Positions 51,381 to 60,227 of a stretch of DNA of 64,000 bases are shown here, piece after piece (the first letter of the stretch is position 1; each line of letters begins with the position of its first letter). The notes beneath the pieces were generated by a model. It did no database searches. It saw only the letters and a list, made by a program, of their open reading frames with translations, and was not told where the DNA came from. The position numbers and the translations under genes are program-made. The stretch is from Pseudomonas sp. QTF5 (GTDB lineage: Bacteria; Pseudomonadota; Gammaproteobacteria; Pseudomonadales; Pseudomonadaceae), in assembly GCF_000512695.2 (NCBI RefSeq), contig NZ_AZRW02000020.1, forward strand, positions 33,947-97,946, given 5' to 3'.

Positions 51381-52432
51381 GCCGGGCGATCCGCCACCGC
51401 GGCTTCGGCAAATGTCGCCATCTGCCCGTGCAGGTCGCAGGCCAGACGCAACAATGGCACGGCCAATGCCGCACCACTGCCCTCGCCCAGTCGCAGACCG
51501 AGGTCCAGCAACGGTTCGGCGTTCAGGGTTTCGAGCACATGCCGATGACCCGGCTCGGCGCCGCGATGACCGAACAGCAACCACTCACGGCAGGCCGGAT
51601 TCAAACGCACCGCCAGCAGTGCGGAGACGCTGCAAATAAACCCGTCGACCAACACCGCGACACCTTCCTGAGCACAGGCCAGGTACGCGCCGACCAGCGC
51701 AGCGATTTCGAAACCGCCGAGGTTGAACAAGGTCTGCAGCGCATCGCCCCGTTGAGCGCCATGCAACGCCAAGGCGCGTTCGATGACCTGAGCTTTATGG
51801 CTGACACCCGCCGCGTTCAAACCGGTGCCCGGCCCGGCCAGATGCGCCACCGGGCAATCGAGCAACGCACAGGCCAGCGCGCTGGCCGCGGTGGTGTTGC
51901 CGATGCCCATTTCGCCACCGATGAACAACTGCGCGCCGGCTGCGATGGCGCGCTGCACACTCTCGCGGCCGGCCTGCAAGGCGAGTTCGCCTTGGGCCTG
52001 AGTCATCGCCGGCCCCTGGACGAAATTCGCCGTGCCCGGGCCGATATTCAGGTGACGCACACCCGGCAGATTCAACGAGGGCGTGACGGTGCCGAGGTCG
52101 ACCACTTCCAGGGAAGCCCCCAACTGCCGCGCCAACACGCTGATCGCCGCGCCGCCGCTGACAAAGTTATGCAGCATCTGCCCGGTGACTTCCTGCGGAA
52201 ACGCCGACACCCCTTCGGCGACCACACCATGGTCACCGGCAAAAATCGCGATCCACAGCTGATCGAGCGTCGGCTTGACCTGCCCCTGCAACCCGGCCAG
52301 TTGCACCGCCACCGACTCGAGCCGGCCGAGTGAGCCGGCTGGCTTGGTCAGTTGCTGTTGACGCGCCTGCGCCTGTTCGACCGCTTGCGCGTCGATTGGC
52401 TTGCACGGGTTCAGCCACCAGGAGTGAGTCAT
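51377..52432 (-). CDS. cobT: Nicotinate-nucleotide:DMB phosphoribosyltransferase
   Basis: 351 residues from the ATG at 52432 after AAAGGA. CobT activates the lower base dimethylbenzimidazole to alpha-ribazole-phosphate. Visible signatures: LTKPAGSLGRLE, FAGDHGVVAEGVSAFPQEVT, the GGEMGIGNTTAASAL segment with catalytic acidic residues, and GTGLNAAGVSHKAQVI. The bluB gene, which makes the base, is in the same operon. It overlaps cobU by four bases. Confidence 0.96.
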   Translation of the reverse strand: MTHSWWLNPCKPIDAQAVEQAQARQQQLTKPAGSLGRLESVAVQLAGLQGQVKPTLDQLWIAIFAGDHGVVAEGVSAFPQEVTGQMLHNFVSGGAAISVLARQLGASLEVVDLGTVTPSLNLPGVRHLNIGPGTANFVQGPAMTQAQGELALQAGRESVQRAIAAGAQLFIGGEMGIGNTTAASALACALLDCPVAHLAGPGTGLNAAGVSHKAQVIERALALHGAQRGDALQTLFNLGGFEIAALVGAYLACAQEGVAVLVDGFICSVSALLAVRLNPACREWLLFGHRGAEPGHRHVLETLNAEPLLDLGLRLGEGSGAALAVPLLRLACDLHGQMATFAEAAVADRPA

Positions 52433-52962
52433 AACGCAGTTCCTTTCAAAGTCAGGGGCAGGCCAGCGACGGTCAGGACGACTCGCTGACAGCGCTCGGC
52501 CAAGGCTTGATGCAGCCAACCGGCTTCATCGACATAGCGGCGAGTCAATTCGCCCAGCGGTACGACACCCATTCCGGTTTCGTTGCTGACAAAAATGATT
52601 TCACCCGGCAACGACGCCAGGCAGTCCAGCAGGGCTTCGCGTTCGGCCGACAAGCGCTCGGCGTTATCGAGCATCAGTAGATTGGTCATCCACAGGGTCA
52701 GGCAATCCACCAGCAAGCAACGATCGGCACTGGCGTTTTCGCGCAGCACGCGGGCGAGTTCCAGCGGTTCTTCGATCAATGCCCATTCGGCCGGACGGCG
52801 AGCGCGATGATGGGCCACCCGTTCGTTCATTTCACCGTCTTGAGATTGGCTGGTGGCGATGTAGGTGGCTATATAAGTGACTTGGAGTTGACTGTCTGTC
52901 GCCAGTTTTTCGGCCAAGCGACTTTTGCCGGAGCGGGCGCCGCCGAGGATCAGTTGCAGCAT
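52429..52962 (-). CDS. cobU: Adenosylcobinamide kinase/guanylyltransferase
   Basis: 177 residues. A P-loop GGARSGKSRLAEKLA at the N-terminus, the guanylylated-His region (AHHRARRPAEW) and DCLTLWMTNLL mark CobU/CobP. It phosphorylates adenosylcobinamide and then transfers GMP to it. The stop overlaps cobT. A 121-bp gap with a REP pair separates it from cobQ upstream. Confidence 0.95.
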   Translation of the reverse strand: MLQLILGGARSGKSRLAEKLATDSQLQVTYIATYIATSQSQDGEMNERVAHHRARRPAEWALIEEPLELARVLRENASADRCLLVDCLTLWMTNLLMLDNAERLSAEREALLDCLASLPGEIIFVSNETGMGVVPLGELTRRYVDEAGWLHQALAERCQRVVLTVAGLPLTLKGTAL

Positions 52963-53001
52963 GGTTTATTCCTTAAGATGTGCGGTGAGGCGACTTCAGT
53001 C

Positions 53002-53065
53002 TTCGCGAGCAAGCCCGCTCCCACATTCGAACGTATTCCAATGTGGGAGCGGGCTTGCTCGCGAA
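53002..53065. repeat. REP pair within the cobalamin operon
   Basis: Inverted REP arms between cobQ and cobU, the main intergenic break inside the otherwise overlapping operon. Confidence 0.9.
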
Positions 53066-53083
53066 GAGGCCAGCACATTCACC

Positions 53084-54556
53084 CTAAAACCCACAAAGCT
53101 CCCGCAACAACCCGGTATCCAGATGCTTCTCCACCAGATCCGCCAACCGCTCGATATCGCGCTCGCGCAAGGCGTGATAATCCACTTCCTGCACATCCTG
53201 CAACCCGGCCCAGCGCAACAGCGCACTGCACGCCGCCGGTGACTCGAACAGCCCATGCAAATACGTGCCGAAAATCTGCCCATCGACACTTTGCGCGCCA
53301 TCGCAGCGACCATCGTCCAGCTGTACCGCGGCGTTTTCCAGGGCCGGCCCGGTGGTTACGCCGGCATGAATTTCATAGCCGCTGACCTCTGCGTCCTCCA
53401 GCGCCAGGCGCCCACGCACATTGCGCAACTGCTTCTCGTCTTCGAGCTGCGTTTCGAACGCCAGCAGGCCCAAACCGGCACTGGAACCCGGCGCGCCTTC
53501 GAGACCCAGCGGGTCGTGCACCTGCTCGCCAAGCATTTGCAGGCCGCCGCAGATCCCCAGCACTTTTCCGCCGTAGCGTAAATGCCGCGAGATCGCCGTG
53601 TCCCAGCCGTTGGCCCGCAGATACGCGAGGTCGCTGCGCACGCTTTTCGAGCCGGGAAGAATGATCAGATCGGCCGACGGAATCGTCTGGCCGGGGCCGA
53701 TGAATTGCAGGTCCACTTGCGGATGCAGGCGCAGCGGATCGAAATCGGTGTGGTTGCTGATGCGCGGCAGTACCGGCACCACCACATTGAGCACTTGATC
53801 GGCCTTGTCGGTCTGACGCTGATCGAGACCGTCCTCGGCCTCAAGATGCAGGTCCATCACATACGGCAAAACGCCGATCACCGGTTTGCCGGTGCGTGCT
53901 TCCAGCCAGTCCAGCCCCGGTTGCAGCAAGGCGATGTCGCCACGAAAACGGTTGATGATGAAGCCTTTGACCCGCGCCTGTTCGCTGGGCGAAAGCAACT
54001 CCAGCGTACCGACTAAATGCGCGAAAACTCCGCCACGATTGATGTCAGCAATCAGCACCACCGGGCAGTCAACCGCCTCGGCAAACCCCATGTTGGCGAT
54101 GTCGCCGGCACGCAGGTTGATCTCTGCCGGCGAACCCGCGCCTTCGACCATCACCACCGGATACGCCGCGCTCAGCCGTTCGTGGGAGGCCCGCACCGCT
54201 TGCATGGCGATGGCTTTGTAGTCGTGATAGGCGACGGCGTTCATGGTGGTGACCGCGCGACCATGAATGATCACTTGGGCGCCGGTATCGCTGTTGGGTT
54301 TGAGCAGCACCGGGTTCATGTCGGTGTGCGGCTCCAGGTTCGCGGCCTGGGCCTGCACCGCTTGAGCGCGACCGATCTCGCCACCGTCGGCGGTCACCGC
54401 GCTGTTGAGGGCCATGTTCTGCGGCTTGAACGGCACGACACTCACACCCTGACGCGTGACCCAACGACACAGCGCCGTCACCAGCGTGCTTTTACCGGCA
54501 TCCGATGTGGTGCCCTGCACCATCAAAGTCGCGCCCTGCACCTTCAACGTAGTCAT
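53084..54556 (-). CDS. cobQ: Cobyric acid synthase
   Basis: 490 residues. CobQ amidates side chains b, d, e and g of adenosylcobyrinate a,c-diamide using glutamine. The N-terminal dethiobiotin-synthetase-like ATP site is VQGTTSDAGKSTLVTALCRW; the C-terminal glutamine amidotransferase domain has the nucleophile Cys in LGICGGLQMLGEQV and the His in IFGTYLHGLFE. It overlaps cobD by four bases. Length is typical. Confidence 0.96.
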   Translation of the reverse strand: MTTLKVQGATLMVQGTTSDAGKSTLVTALCRWVTRQGVSVVPFKPQNMALNSAVTADGGEIGRAQAVQAQAANLEPHTDMNPVLLKPNSDTGAQVIIHGRAVTTMNAVAYHDYKAIAMQAVRASHERLSAAYPVVMVEGAGSPAEINLRAGDIANMGFAEAVDCPVVLIADINRGGVFAHLVGTLELLSPSEQARVKGFIINRFRGDIALLQPGLDWLEARTGKPVIGVLPYVMDLHLEAEDGLDQRQTDKADQVLNVVVPVLPRISNHTDFDPLRLHPQVDLQFIGPGQTIPSADLIILPGSKSVRSDLAYLRANGWDTAISRHLRYGGKVLGICGGLQMLGEQVHDPLGLEGAPGSSAGLGLLAFETQLEDEKQLRNVRGRLALEDAEVSGYEIHAGVTTGPALENAAVQLDDGRCDGAQSVDGQIFGTYLHGLFESPAACSALLRWAGLQDVQEVDYHALRERDIERLADLVEKHLDTGLLRELCGF

Positions 54557-55545
54557 TGCGCTTCCTTAAAGTAAGCTTCAAGCGCTTGCTCGAGACGCTG
54601 CCAATCCGCTTCATCGGCGGGCAAGCCAAACCGCACGCTGCTGTTGTGGGTGAACAATCGCAGCAGAATGCCGCGTCGGGCCATGAATTCATGCAGCGCT
54701 TCGGCACGCTCGGTGATCAGCCATTGGAACAATGCGCAGCCACCCTGAGGTTTGAAACCGTACTGCTCAAGCAGCAACGCCAGACGCTCGCCGGCTTCGT
54801 CAGCGCGAATGCGCTGTCGCGTGTGCCCCTCGGTATCCGTCAAGCACGCCTGGCCCAGCACGCGGGTCGGACCGCTGACCGCCCAAGGCCCGACCTGTTC
54901 AGCCAACAGTTTGAGCAACTTGCGCTCGGCCAATACAAACCCCAGCCGCACACCGGCCAGGCCGAAAAATTTGCCGAAGGAACGCAGCACGATCAAGCCG
55001 ATCTGATTGGCGAACGGCGCCAGACTCAGATGCGGGGTGTTGTCCATGAATGCCTCGTCCACCACCAGCCAGCCACCGCGCTGGGCCAGCCGCGCATGCC
55101 AATCCAGCAGGCGAGCCGGGGTCAGGCTCAGCCCCGTGGGATTGTTCGGGTTGACCACCACCAGCACATCAAGGCTGTCGAGAAAGAAATCGACTTCCGA
55201 CTCCAGCACTTCACGCACGATGTAACCGTTGCGACGCCAAGCTTCGGCGTGCTCGGCGTAACACGGCGACAGCACGCCGACCTTGCCGGCCCGACGCAAA
55301 CGCGGCAGCAACTGGATCGCCATTTGCGAACCCGCCACCGGCAACACCTGAGCCGCACCATAATAGTCGCAGGCGGCCTGCTCCAGACCGTCATCGGTTT
55401 CCGGCAACCGCGCCCAGGCCCGCAGCGGGATGTCCGGGACCGGGAATGGCCAGGGCGCCAGACCGCTGGAGAGGTCGAGCCAATCGGCTTCGGCAATGCC
55501 GTATTCAAGCGCCGCCTTGCGCAAGCGGCCACCGTGCTCAAGCAT
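54553..55545 (-). CDS. cobD: Threonine-phosphate decarboxylase
   Basis: 330 residues of the PLP aminotransferase fold. It makes (R)-1-amino-2-propanol O-2-phosphate for the linker of the nucleotide loop. The PLP-binding Lys sits in VLRSFGKFFGLAGVRLGF; NPNNPTG and VDEAFMDN are also conserved. The start LEHGGRLRKAALEYGI and the substrate Arg in NSSVRFGLP fit CobD. Named cobC in the P. denitrificans scheme. It overlaps cbiB by eight bases. Confidence 0.94.
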   Translation of the reverse strand: MLEHGGRLRKAALEYGIAEADWLDLSSGLAPWPFPVPDIPLRAWARLPETDDGLEQAACDYYGAAQVLPVAGSQMAIQLLPRLRRAGKVGVLSPCYAEHAEAWRRNGYIVREVLESEVDFFLDSLDVLVVVNPNNPTGLSLTPARLLDWHARLAQRGGWLVVDEAFMDNTPHLSLAPFANQIGLIVLRSFGKFFGLAGVRLGFVLAERKLLKLLAEQVGPWAVSGPTRVLGQACLTDTEGHTRQRIRADEAGERLALLLEQYGFKPQGGCALFQWLITERAEALHEFMARRGILLRLFTHNSSVRFGLPADEADWQRLEQALEAYFKEAQ

Positions 55546-56446
55546 AGAACTCAGCCCCCACGCAGAGAATCAGCAGCCATAACCATACCCCGCGCTGGAC
55601 CAATTGCCAGCCACGGTCGATGGAATCGGCATCCGCCGGCACGCCTTCACCCAATAGCGGGCGCTGATGCAGTTCACCGTGATAAATCGCTGCCCCACCC
55701 AATTCGACACCCAGCGCACCGGCACCGGCCGCCATCACCGGCCCGGCATTCGGGCTGTCCCAGGTCGGGCCCTGGGTACGCCAGCACTTCAGCGCCAGTC
55801 GGGTTTTGCCCAGCAGCGCGTAGGTCAACGCCACCAGGCGTGCAGGAATGTAGTTCAGAACATCATCGATCTTCGCCGCAGCCCAACCGAAACGTTCGAA
55901 GCGTTCGTTGCGATAACCCCACATCGCATCGAGTGTGTTGCTCAGGCGATAGAGCACCACGCCGGGCGCACCCGCCACGGCAAACCAGAACAGCGCGGCG
56001 AACACCGCATCGCTGCCGTTCTCCAGCACTGACTCGGTGGCAGCGCGGGCGACTTCGGTTTCATCCAGTTCGCTGGTCTGACGGCTGACCAGATAGCCGA
56101 CGCGTTTGCGCGCCTCGATCAGATCATCACTGCGCAGAGCCTTGGCCACTGGCTCGACATGCTCGCCGAGGCTGCGCAGGCCGAGGGCGCAATAGAGCGC
56201 GAGAATCTCGACGATCCAACCGACATAAGGCGCCCAGGAAAATGCGGTGGCCAGCAAGGTCAGCGGCACGACCGCCATCACCCAGGCCGTAACGCCGTGA
56301 CTGCGCCACCCGCGACCACCGGAGTTGAAACGTTGCTCGATGCGATCGGCAAAACGACCGAACGCCACCAGCGGATGCCAGCGTTTGGGTTCACCCAGCA
56401 GCGCATCCAGCGCGACCGCGGCGACACTCAACAACGCCACACTCAT
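55538..56446 (-). CDS. cbiB: Adenosylcobinamide-phosphate synthase
   Basis: 302 residues from the ATG at 56446 (MSVALLSVAAVALDALLGEP); several membrane helices. CbiB attaches aminopropanol (phosphate) to adenosylcobyric acid. Typical segments: LDALLGEPKRWHPLVAFGR, GYLVSRQTSELDETEVARA and the highly conserved ATESVLENGSDAVFAALFW. It overlaps bluB by four bases. Called cobD in the P. denitrificans scheme. Confidence 0.95.
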   Translation of the reverse strand: MSVALLSVAAVALDALLGEPKRWHPLVAFGRFADRIEQRFNSGGRGWRSHGVTAWVMAVVPLTLLATAFSWAPYVGWIVEILALYCALGLRSLGEHVEPVAKALRSDDLIEARKRVGYLVSRQTSELDETEVARAATESVLENGSDAVFAALFWFAVAGAPGVVLYRLSNTLDAMWGYRNERFERFGWAAAKIDDVLNYIPARLVALTYALLGKTRLALKCWRTQGPTWDSPNAGPVMAAGAGALGVELGGAAIYHGELHQRPLLGEGVPADADSIDRGWQLVQRGVWLWLLILCVGAEFYA

Positions 56447-57093
56447 TGACTCACTCCCCAATAATTTTCATACAGCAACTCGCTGAGTGGGCGCGCTTGC
56501 GCCCAACCTTCGAGTACCAGCATCGGCGCCGGATAGAATTCCTTGACCGGCCCCAGACAAAGAACGGCCAAAGGCTTGGCCCCGCTCGGTAACCCCAGCA
56601 AGTCCGCCAACGCTTGCGGCTCGAACAGCGACACCCAGCCCATGCCCAGGCCTTCGGCGCGGGACGCCAGCCAAAGGTTCTGGATGGCGCAGGACAACGA
56701 GGCCATGTCCATTTCCGGCAATGTACGACGGCCGAAGATATGACGTTCGCGATCGTCCATCAGAGCAGCGACCAGCACCTCGGCGCAGTCGTTGATGCCT
56801 TCGACCTTGAGCTTCATGAATTCGTCGGAGCGCTCGCCCAGAGCTTCGGCAGTGCGGATGCGTTCTTGTTCAACCAGTTGCTGGATCATGCCGCGCAGTG
56901 CCCGGTCGCTGATGCGGATGAAACGCCAGGGCTGCATCAAGCCGACACTCGGCGCCTGATGCGCGGCTTCGAGCAGACGACGAAGTAACTCGGGTTCGAC
57001 CGTGCCGCCGCTGAAGTGCCGCATGTCGCGACGTTCGGCGATGGCTCGGTAAACGGCTGCGCGTTCGGCTTCGGAAAATGCGTTGTCGGTCAT
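56443..57093 (-). CDS. bluB: 5,6-Dimethylbenzimidazole synthase
   Basis: 216 residues of the nitroreductase fold. BluB destroys reduced FMN with oxygen to form the lower ligand dimethylbenzimidazole. MRHFSGGTVEPELLRRLLEAAHQAPSVGLMQPWRF carries the FMN-binding residues, and NLWLASRAEGLGMGWVS is conserved. Its presence means the organism makes this lower ligand aerobically. It overlaps the cobB end by four bases, and that end consists of REP DNA. Confidence 0.95.
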   Translation of the reverse strand: MTDNAFSEAERAAVYRAIAERRDMRHFSGGTVEPELLRRLLEAAHQAPSVGLMQPWRFIRISDRALRGMIQQLVEQERIRTAEALGERSDEFMKLKVEGINDCAEVLVAALMDDRERHIFGRRTLPEMDMASLSCAIQNLWLASRAEGLGMGWVSLFEPQALADLLGLPSGAKPLAVLCLGPVKEFYPAPMLVLEGWAQARPLSELLYENYWGVSQ

Positions 57094-58487
57094 GGCCTCT
57101 TCGCGAGCAAGCCCGCTCCCACATTTGAAATGCGTTCCCCTGTGGGAGCGGCGGTGCGACGATTCGACTTGCTCGCGAAGGCGGCCTCACGATCAGGCAC
57201 AAACAGCGCGGCAATCGCTGTCGGATTGGACGGAAAATAAAAATGCACATAAGAAGCCGTCATCCGCCCCTCACGATAAACCGCCTCCGCCCCTCGCCCG
57301 CCATTGGGGCTCAAACCTCGGGCAATCGGCTCAAGTTCGGTGCTGGTCAGCGAGTGGTGATACGTGTGCCCGCGCAGCAACCCTTCCGGCAATTCGACCG
57401 CCTGCAAGGCCAACGCGGCCAGACGCTTCTGCATCACCGCATCACCGGCCAGCAAGCCAACCAGCTCAGCGCGAGTGCCCTCGACATCGGTCAACGAATC
57501 CAGCAGATACAGCATGCCGCCACACTCGGCCAGCAACGGTTTGCCCGCCGCGTGGTGAGCGCGGATCGCGGTCAGCATCGGCGTGTTTTGTGACAACGCC
57601 ACATGGTGCAATTCGGGGTAACCGCCCGGCAGATAGAGGCTGTCGGCCTCCGGCAGCCCGGCGTCGCGGATCGGCGAGAAGAAGGACAATTCGGCGCCCA
57701 TGGCCCGCAGCAAATCCAGGCTCGCACCATAGGTAAACGCGAAGGCTTCGTCCCGGGCCACGGCAATCCGCACACCGGCCAGCAACAGTTCGGCCGCGAT
57801 CACTTCAGGCGCGGCGAATTCCACGGCCGGCGGCAACGCGACGTCGCAACTGCTGGCCAGTGACTCTGCCGCTGCATCGAGACGCAGGTCGAGATCATTC
57901 AATTCGCTGGCCTGAACCAGGCCGAGATGCCGACTCGGCAATTCGATCCCGGTCTCCCGGGACAACGCGCCGTACCAGCGCAAGCCTTCAGTCAGGCTGC
58001 CTTCGAGCAACTGCGCATGCCGCACGGTGCCGACCCGGTTGGCCAGCACACCGGCAAACGGCAAGTCCGGCTGATAGCGCGCAAGGCCCAGGGCCAGCGC
58101 GCCAAACGTCTGCGCCATGGCGGTGCCGTCGATCACGCCGAGCACCGGCACACCGAAATGCCGCGCCAGGTCGGCGCTGGACGGCGTACCGTCGAACAGC
58201 CCCATGACGCCTTCGATGAGGATCAGATCGGCTTCGCCAGCGGCCTCCCACAATAGACGCCGACTTTCTTGCTCGCCGACCATCCACATGTCGAGTTGAT
58301 AGACCGGTGCGCCGCTGGCGCGCTCGAGAATCATCGGGTCGAGAAAGTCCGGGCCGCATTTGAACACGCGAACCTTGCGCCCCTGATTGCGATGCAAACG
58401 GGCGAGCGCGGCGGTGACGGTGGTCTTACCCTGACCGGAGGCCGGCGCGGCGATCAGTACCGCCGGGCATTGACGATGGCTATTCAT
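57090..58487 (-). CDS. cobB: Cobyrinic acid a,c-diamide synthase with REP-encoded tail
   Basis: 465 residues. CobB amidates the a and c side chains of (hydrogeno)cobyrinate. The ATP site is APASGQGKTTVTAALARLH; the glutamine amidotransferase half has the nucleophile in LLAECGGMLYLLDS and the His in SYVHFYFPSNP. The natural family end comes shortly after YFPSNPTAIAALFV. The last 25-30 codons (57090-57179) are a REP pair read in frame, giving a tail with NVGAGLLAKRP. The stop overlaps the bluB start. 10 bp separate it from cobO. Confidence 0.93.
   Translation of the reverse strand: MNSHRQCPAVLIAAPASGQGKTTVTAALARLHRNQGRKVRVFKCGPDFLDPMILERASGAPVYQLDMWMVGEQESRRLLWEAAGEADLILIEGVMGLFDGTPSSADLARHFGVPVLGVIDGTAMAQTFGALALGLARYQPDLPFAGVLANRVGTVRHAQLLEGSLTEGLRWYGALSRETGIELPSRHLGLVQASELNDLDLRLDAAAESLASSCDVALPPAVEFAAPEVIAAELLLAGVRIAVARDEAFAFTYGASLDLLRAMGAELSFFSPIRDAGLPEADSLYLPGGYPELHHVALSQNTPMLTAIRAHHAAGKPLLAECGGMLYLLDSLTDVEGTRAELVGLLAGDAVMQKRLAALALQAVELPEGLLRGHTYHHSLTSTELEPIARGLSPNGGRGAEAVYREGRMTASYVHFYFPSNPTAIAALFVPDREAAFASKSNRRTAAPTGERISNVGAGLLAKRP
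57100..57179. repeat. REP pair inside the cobB reading frame
   Basis: A plain REP arm and one with the GGTGCGACGATTCGACTTG insert, lying wholly within the 3' end of cobB. Confidence 0.9.
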
Positions 58488-58497
58488 AAAGTGCAGT

Positions 58498-59109
58498 TCA
58501 CAGCTCGACGCCTTTTTGCGCTTTGATTCCGGCCTGGAAGGCGTGCTTGATCATGCCCATTTCAGTGACGGTGTCGGCCAGCTCGATCATCTCCGGCTTG
58601 GCGCCGCGACCGGTGACCACCACGTGCTGCATCGGCGGACGCGCCTGCAAGTCGCTGAGCACTTGATCGAGATCGAGGTAGCCGTGCTTGAGGGCGATGT
58701 TCAACTCATCGAGTACGACTAGACCAATGGACTGATCACGCAGCAGTTCGCGGGACACTGCCCAGGCGGCTTCGGCAGCGGCGATGTCGCGCTGACGGTC
58801 CTGGGTTTCCCAGGTGAAGCCCTCGCCCATCACATGAAAACGCACCTGCTCCGGAAAGCGCCGGAAGAACAGCTCCTCGCCGGTGCTGGTGCGCCCCTTG
58901 ATGAACTGCACCACGCCGCACTGCATGCCGTGGCCCATGGCCCGCGAAAGCATGCCGAACGCCGAGCTGCTCTTGCCCTTGCCGTTGCCGCTCAGCACCA
59001 GCAGCAGACCGCATTCATTCGGCGAGTTGGCGATGCGTTCATCGATCACGGCTTTTTTGCGCAACATGCGCGCCAGATGGCGTTCGTCACGATCGGGAGT
59101 ATCAGTCAT
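58498..59109 (-). CDS. cobO: Cob(I)yrinate a,c-diamide adenosyltransferase
   Basis: 203 residues from the ATG at 59109; the frame extends to 59298 into the riboswitch and is rejected. CobO transfers the adenosyl group of ATP to the cobalt. The P-loop is LSGNGKGKSSSAFGM, with QFIKGRTSTGEELFF and the C-terminal VVVTGRGAKPEMIELADTVTEM typical of the CobA/CobO family. First gene of the operon, directly under the cobalamin riboswitch. Confidence 0.96.
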   Translation of the reverse strand: MTDTPDRDERHLARMLRKKAVIDERIANSPNECGLLLVLSGNGKGKSSSAFGMLSRAMGHGMQCGVVQFIKGRTSTGEELFFRRFPEQVRFHVMGEGFTWETQDRQRDIAAAEAAWAVSRELLRDQSIGLVVLDELNIALKHGYLDLDQVLSDLQARPPMQHVVVTGRGAKPEMIELADTVTEMGMIKHAFQAGIKAQKGVEL

Positions 59110-59196
59110 GGGGGAGCTCTCCGTTGAGGCTGGATAACGGCGGGCAGGCACAAGAATAGACGGCAAGAAGCCTGGCATCGCCCACCGTGATGCCGT

Positions 59197-59412
59197 TGGA
59201 TGAATCAGGCCGGTCTCCGGGCTCATGAGCGGCTTGCGCCCGACTGCGCGCCTTCCCATGTCGTCGACACAGTGGCTCAAGGCGCAGCCTTCACTCATTT
59301 ACCGTTGCGGGGGCAGCGCCGGGATCGTGATCATTCTTCGCGTGAAGAGAGTCACTCACCGGCTTCCCTGTTTCACTCTGTCGACCAAGGTCACAGAGCA
59401 CCTGAAACAAGC
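59197..59412 (-). promoter_or_regulatory. Cobalamin riboswitch
   Basis: On the minus strand, in order: ACAGGGAAGCCGGTGAGT (near 59375), the GCTGCCCCCGCAACGGTAAA segment, TGAGTGAAGGCTGCGCC, and the B12 box GAGCCCGGAGACCGGCC (59224-59207). These are the conserved blocks of the AdoCbl riboswitch. The 3' end is about 90 bases before the cobO start, so translation or transcription of the whole cob operon should fall when cobalamin is plentiful. Confidence 0.93.
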
Positions 59413-59574
59413 CGCGAAGGTTAGAGGGTTGGGGATGGAGCGTCAATTAAAGCCGGGGCGCCGCTGAGCGAATAACTGCCGTCGATCAATTAACTGACGC
59501 CAATCTTGTGCCACACTGCCAGCAGTGATATCAAAGAGCCACAACCTCACAATACAATAACAAGGGTGAGCCAC

Positions 59575-60159
59575 ATGCAAGGCATGATCATCAGCAATCC
59601 GAAGCTGGAATTCCTGCGACCGGTGCTGGAACGCTGGTTTGACTGTATCGACCGCTACAACACTGTGCGCGGCGATAACGACACACCTTATTGGTACGAC
59701 GAAAAAGCCAATCTCGGCTTGCTCTCCGCCGCGGCCTGGATGGCGGAAATGGTCACCTTGCAACAAACGCCGACGCGCAAGCAGAACGAAGAAGGCGAAC
59801 GCAACACCCACGCCGACCTGTTTATCGCCAGCAGCGAAGAGCGCGCGTATTTCCAGGCCACCCAGCGCTGGCCGCGGGTCAACAGCCCGAACCTGACCCA
59901 GGCACTGGCGGACATCACCTGTGACGCAAAGCGAATCAGCTACGCCAGCGACCTGAAACTCGGTTGCCTGTTCGTTGCGCCGCAAAAAGCTCAGCAGAGC
60001 GCTACACCGGAAGAACTTCAGGACATGGTCGACGACCTGCAAAAGGAACACTGCTGCGCCGTAGCCTGGTATTTCCCGTACGCCTACCGCAAGTTGCGCA
60101 ACGAAGCCGGAAACTATCACCCCGGCATTGCCGTGCTATTCAAGGAAGCCCGCGGCTGA
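59575..60159 (+). CDS. Conserved hypothetical protein
   Basis: 194 residues from the ATG at 59575 after AAGGGTGAG. Soluble, without signal peptide, rich in Trp and Tyr (RWFDCIDRYNTVRGDNDTPYWYDEK), followed by ANLGLLSAAAWMAEMVTLQQ and a C-terminal CCAVAWYFPYAYRK. I do not recognise a family. It is divergent from the cobalamin operon and may have no link to it. Confidence 0.8.
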   Translation: MQGMIISNPKLEFLRPVLERWFDCIDRYNTVRGDNDTPYWYDEKANLGLLSAAAWMAEMVTLQQTPTRKQNEEGERNTHADLFIASSEERAYFQATQRWPRVNSPNLTQALADITCDAKRISYASDLKLGCLFVAPQKAQQSATPEELQDMVDDLQKEHCCAVAWYFPYAYRKLRNEAGNYHPGIAVLFKEARG

Positions 60160-60227
60160 CCGGTTGATCCATCGAGCGTCTACGCTTCTCTATGATTACG
60201 TCAATGCATTCATAGGGAAGATCAGTA

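Noticed and set aside
58498..59298. Longer cobO start at 59298
   Set aside because: It would translate the conserved B12 box and other riboswitch segments; the ATG at 59109 gives the family N-terminus.
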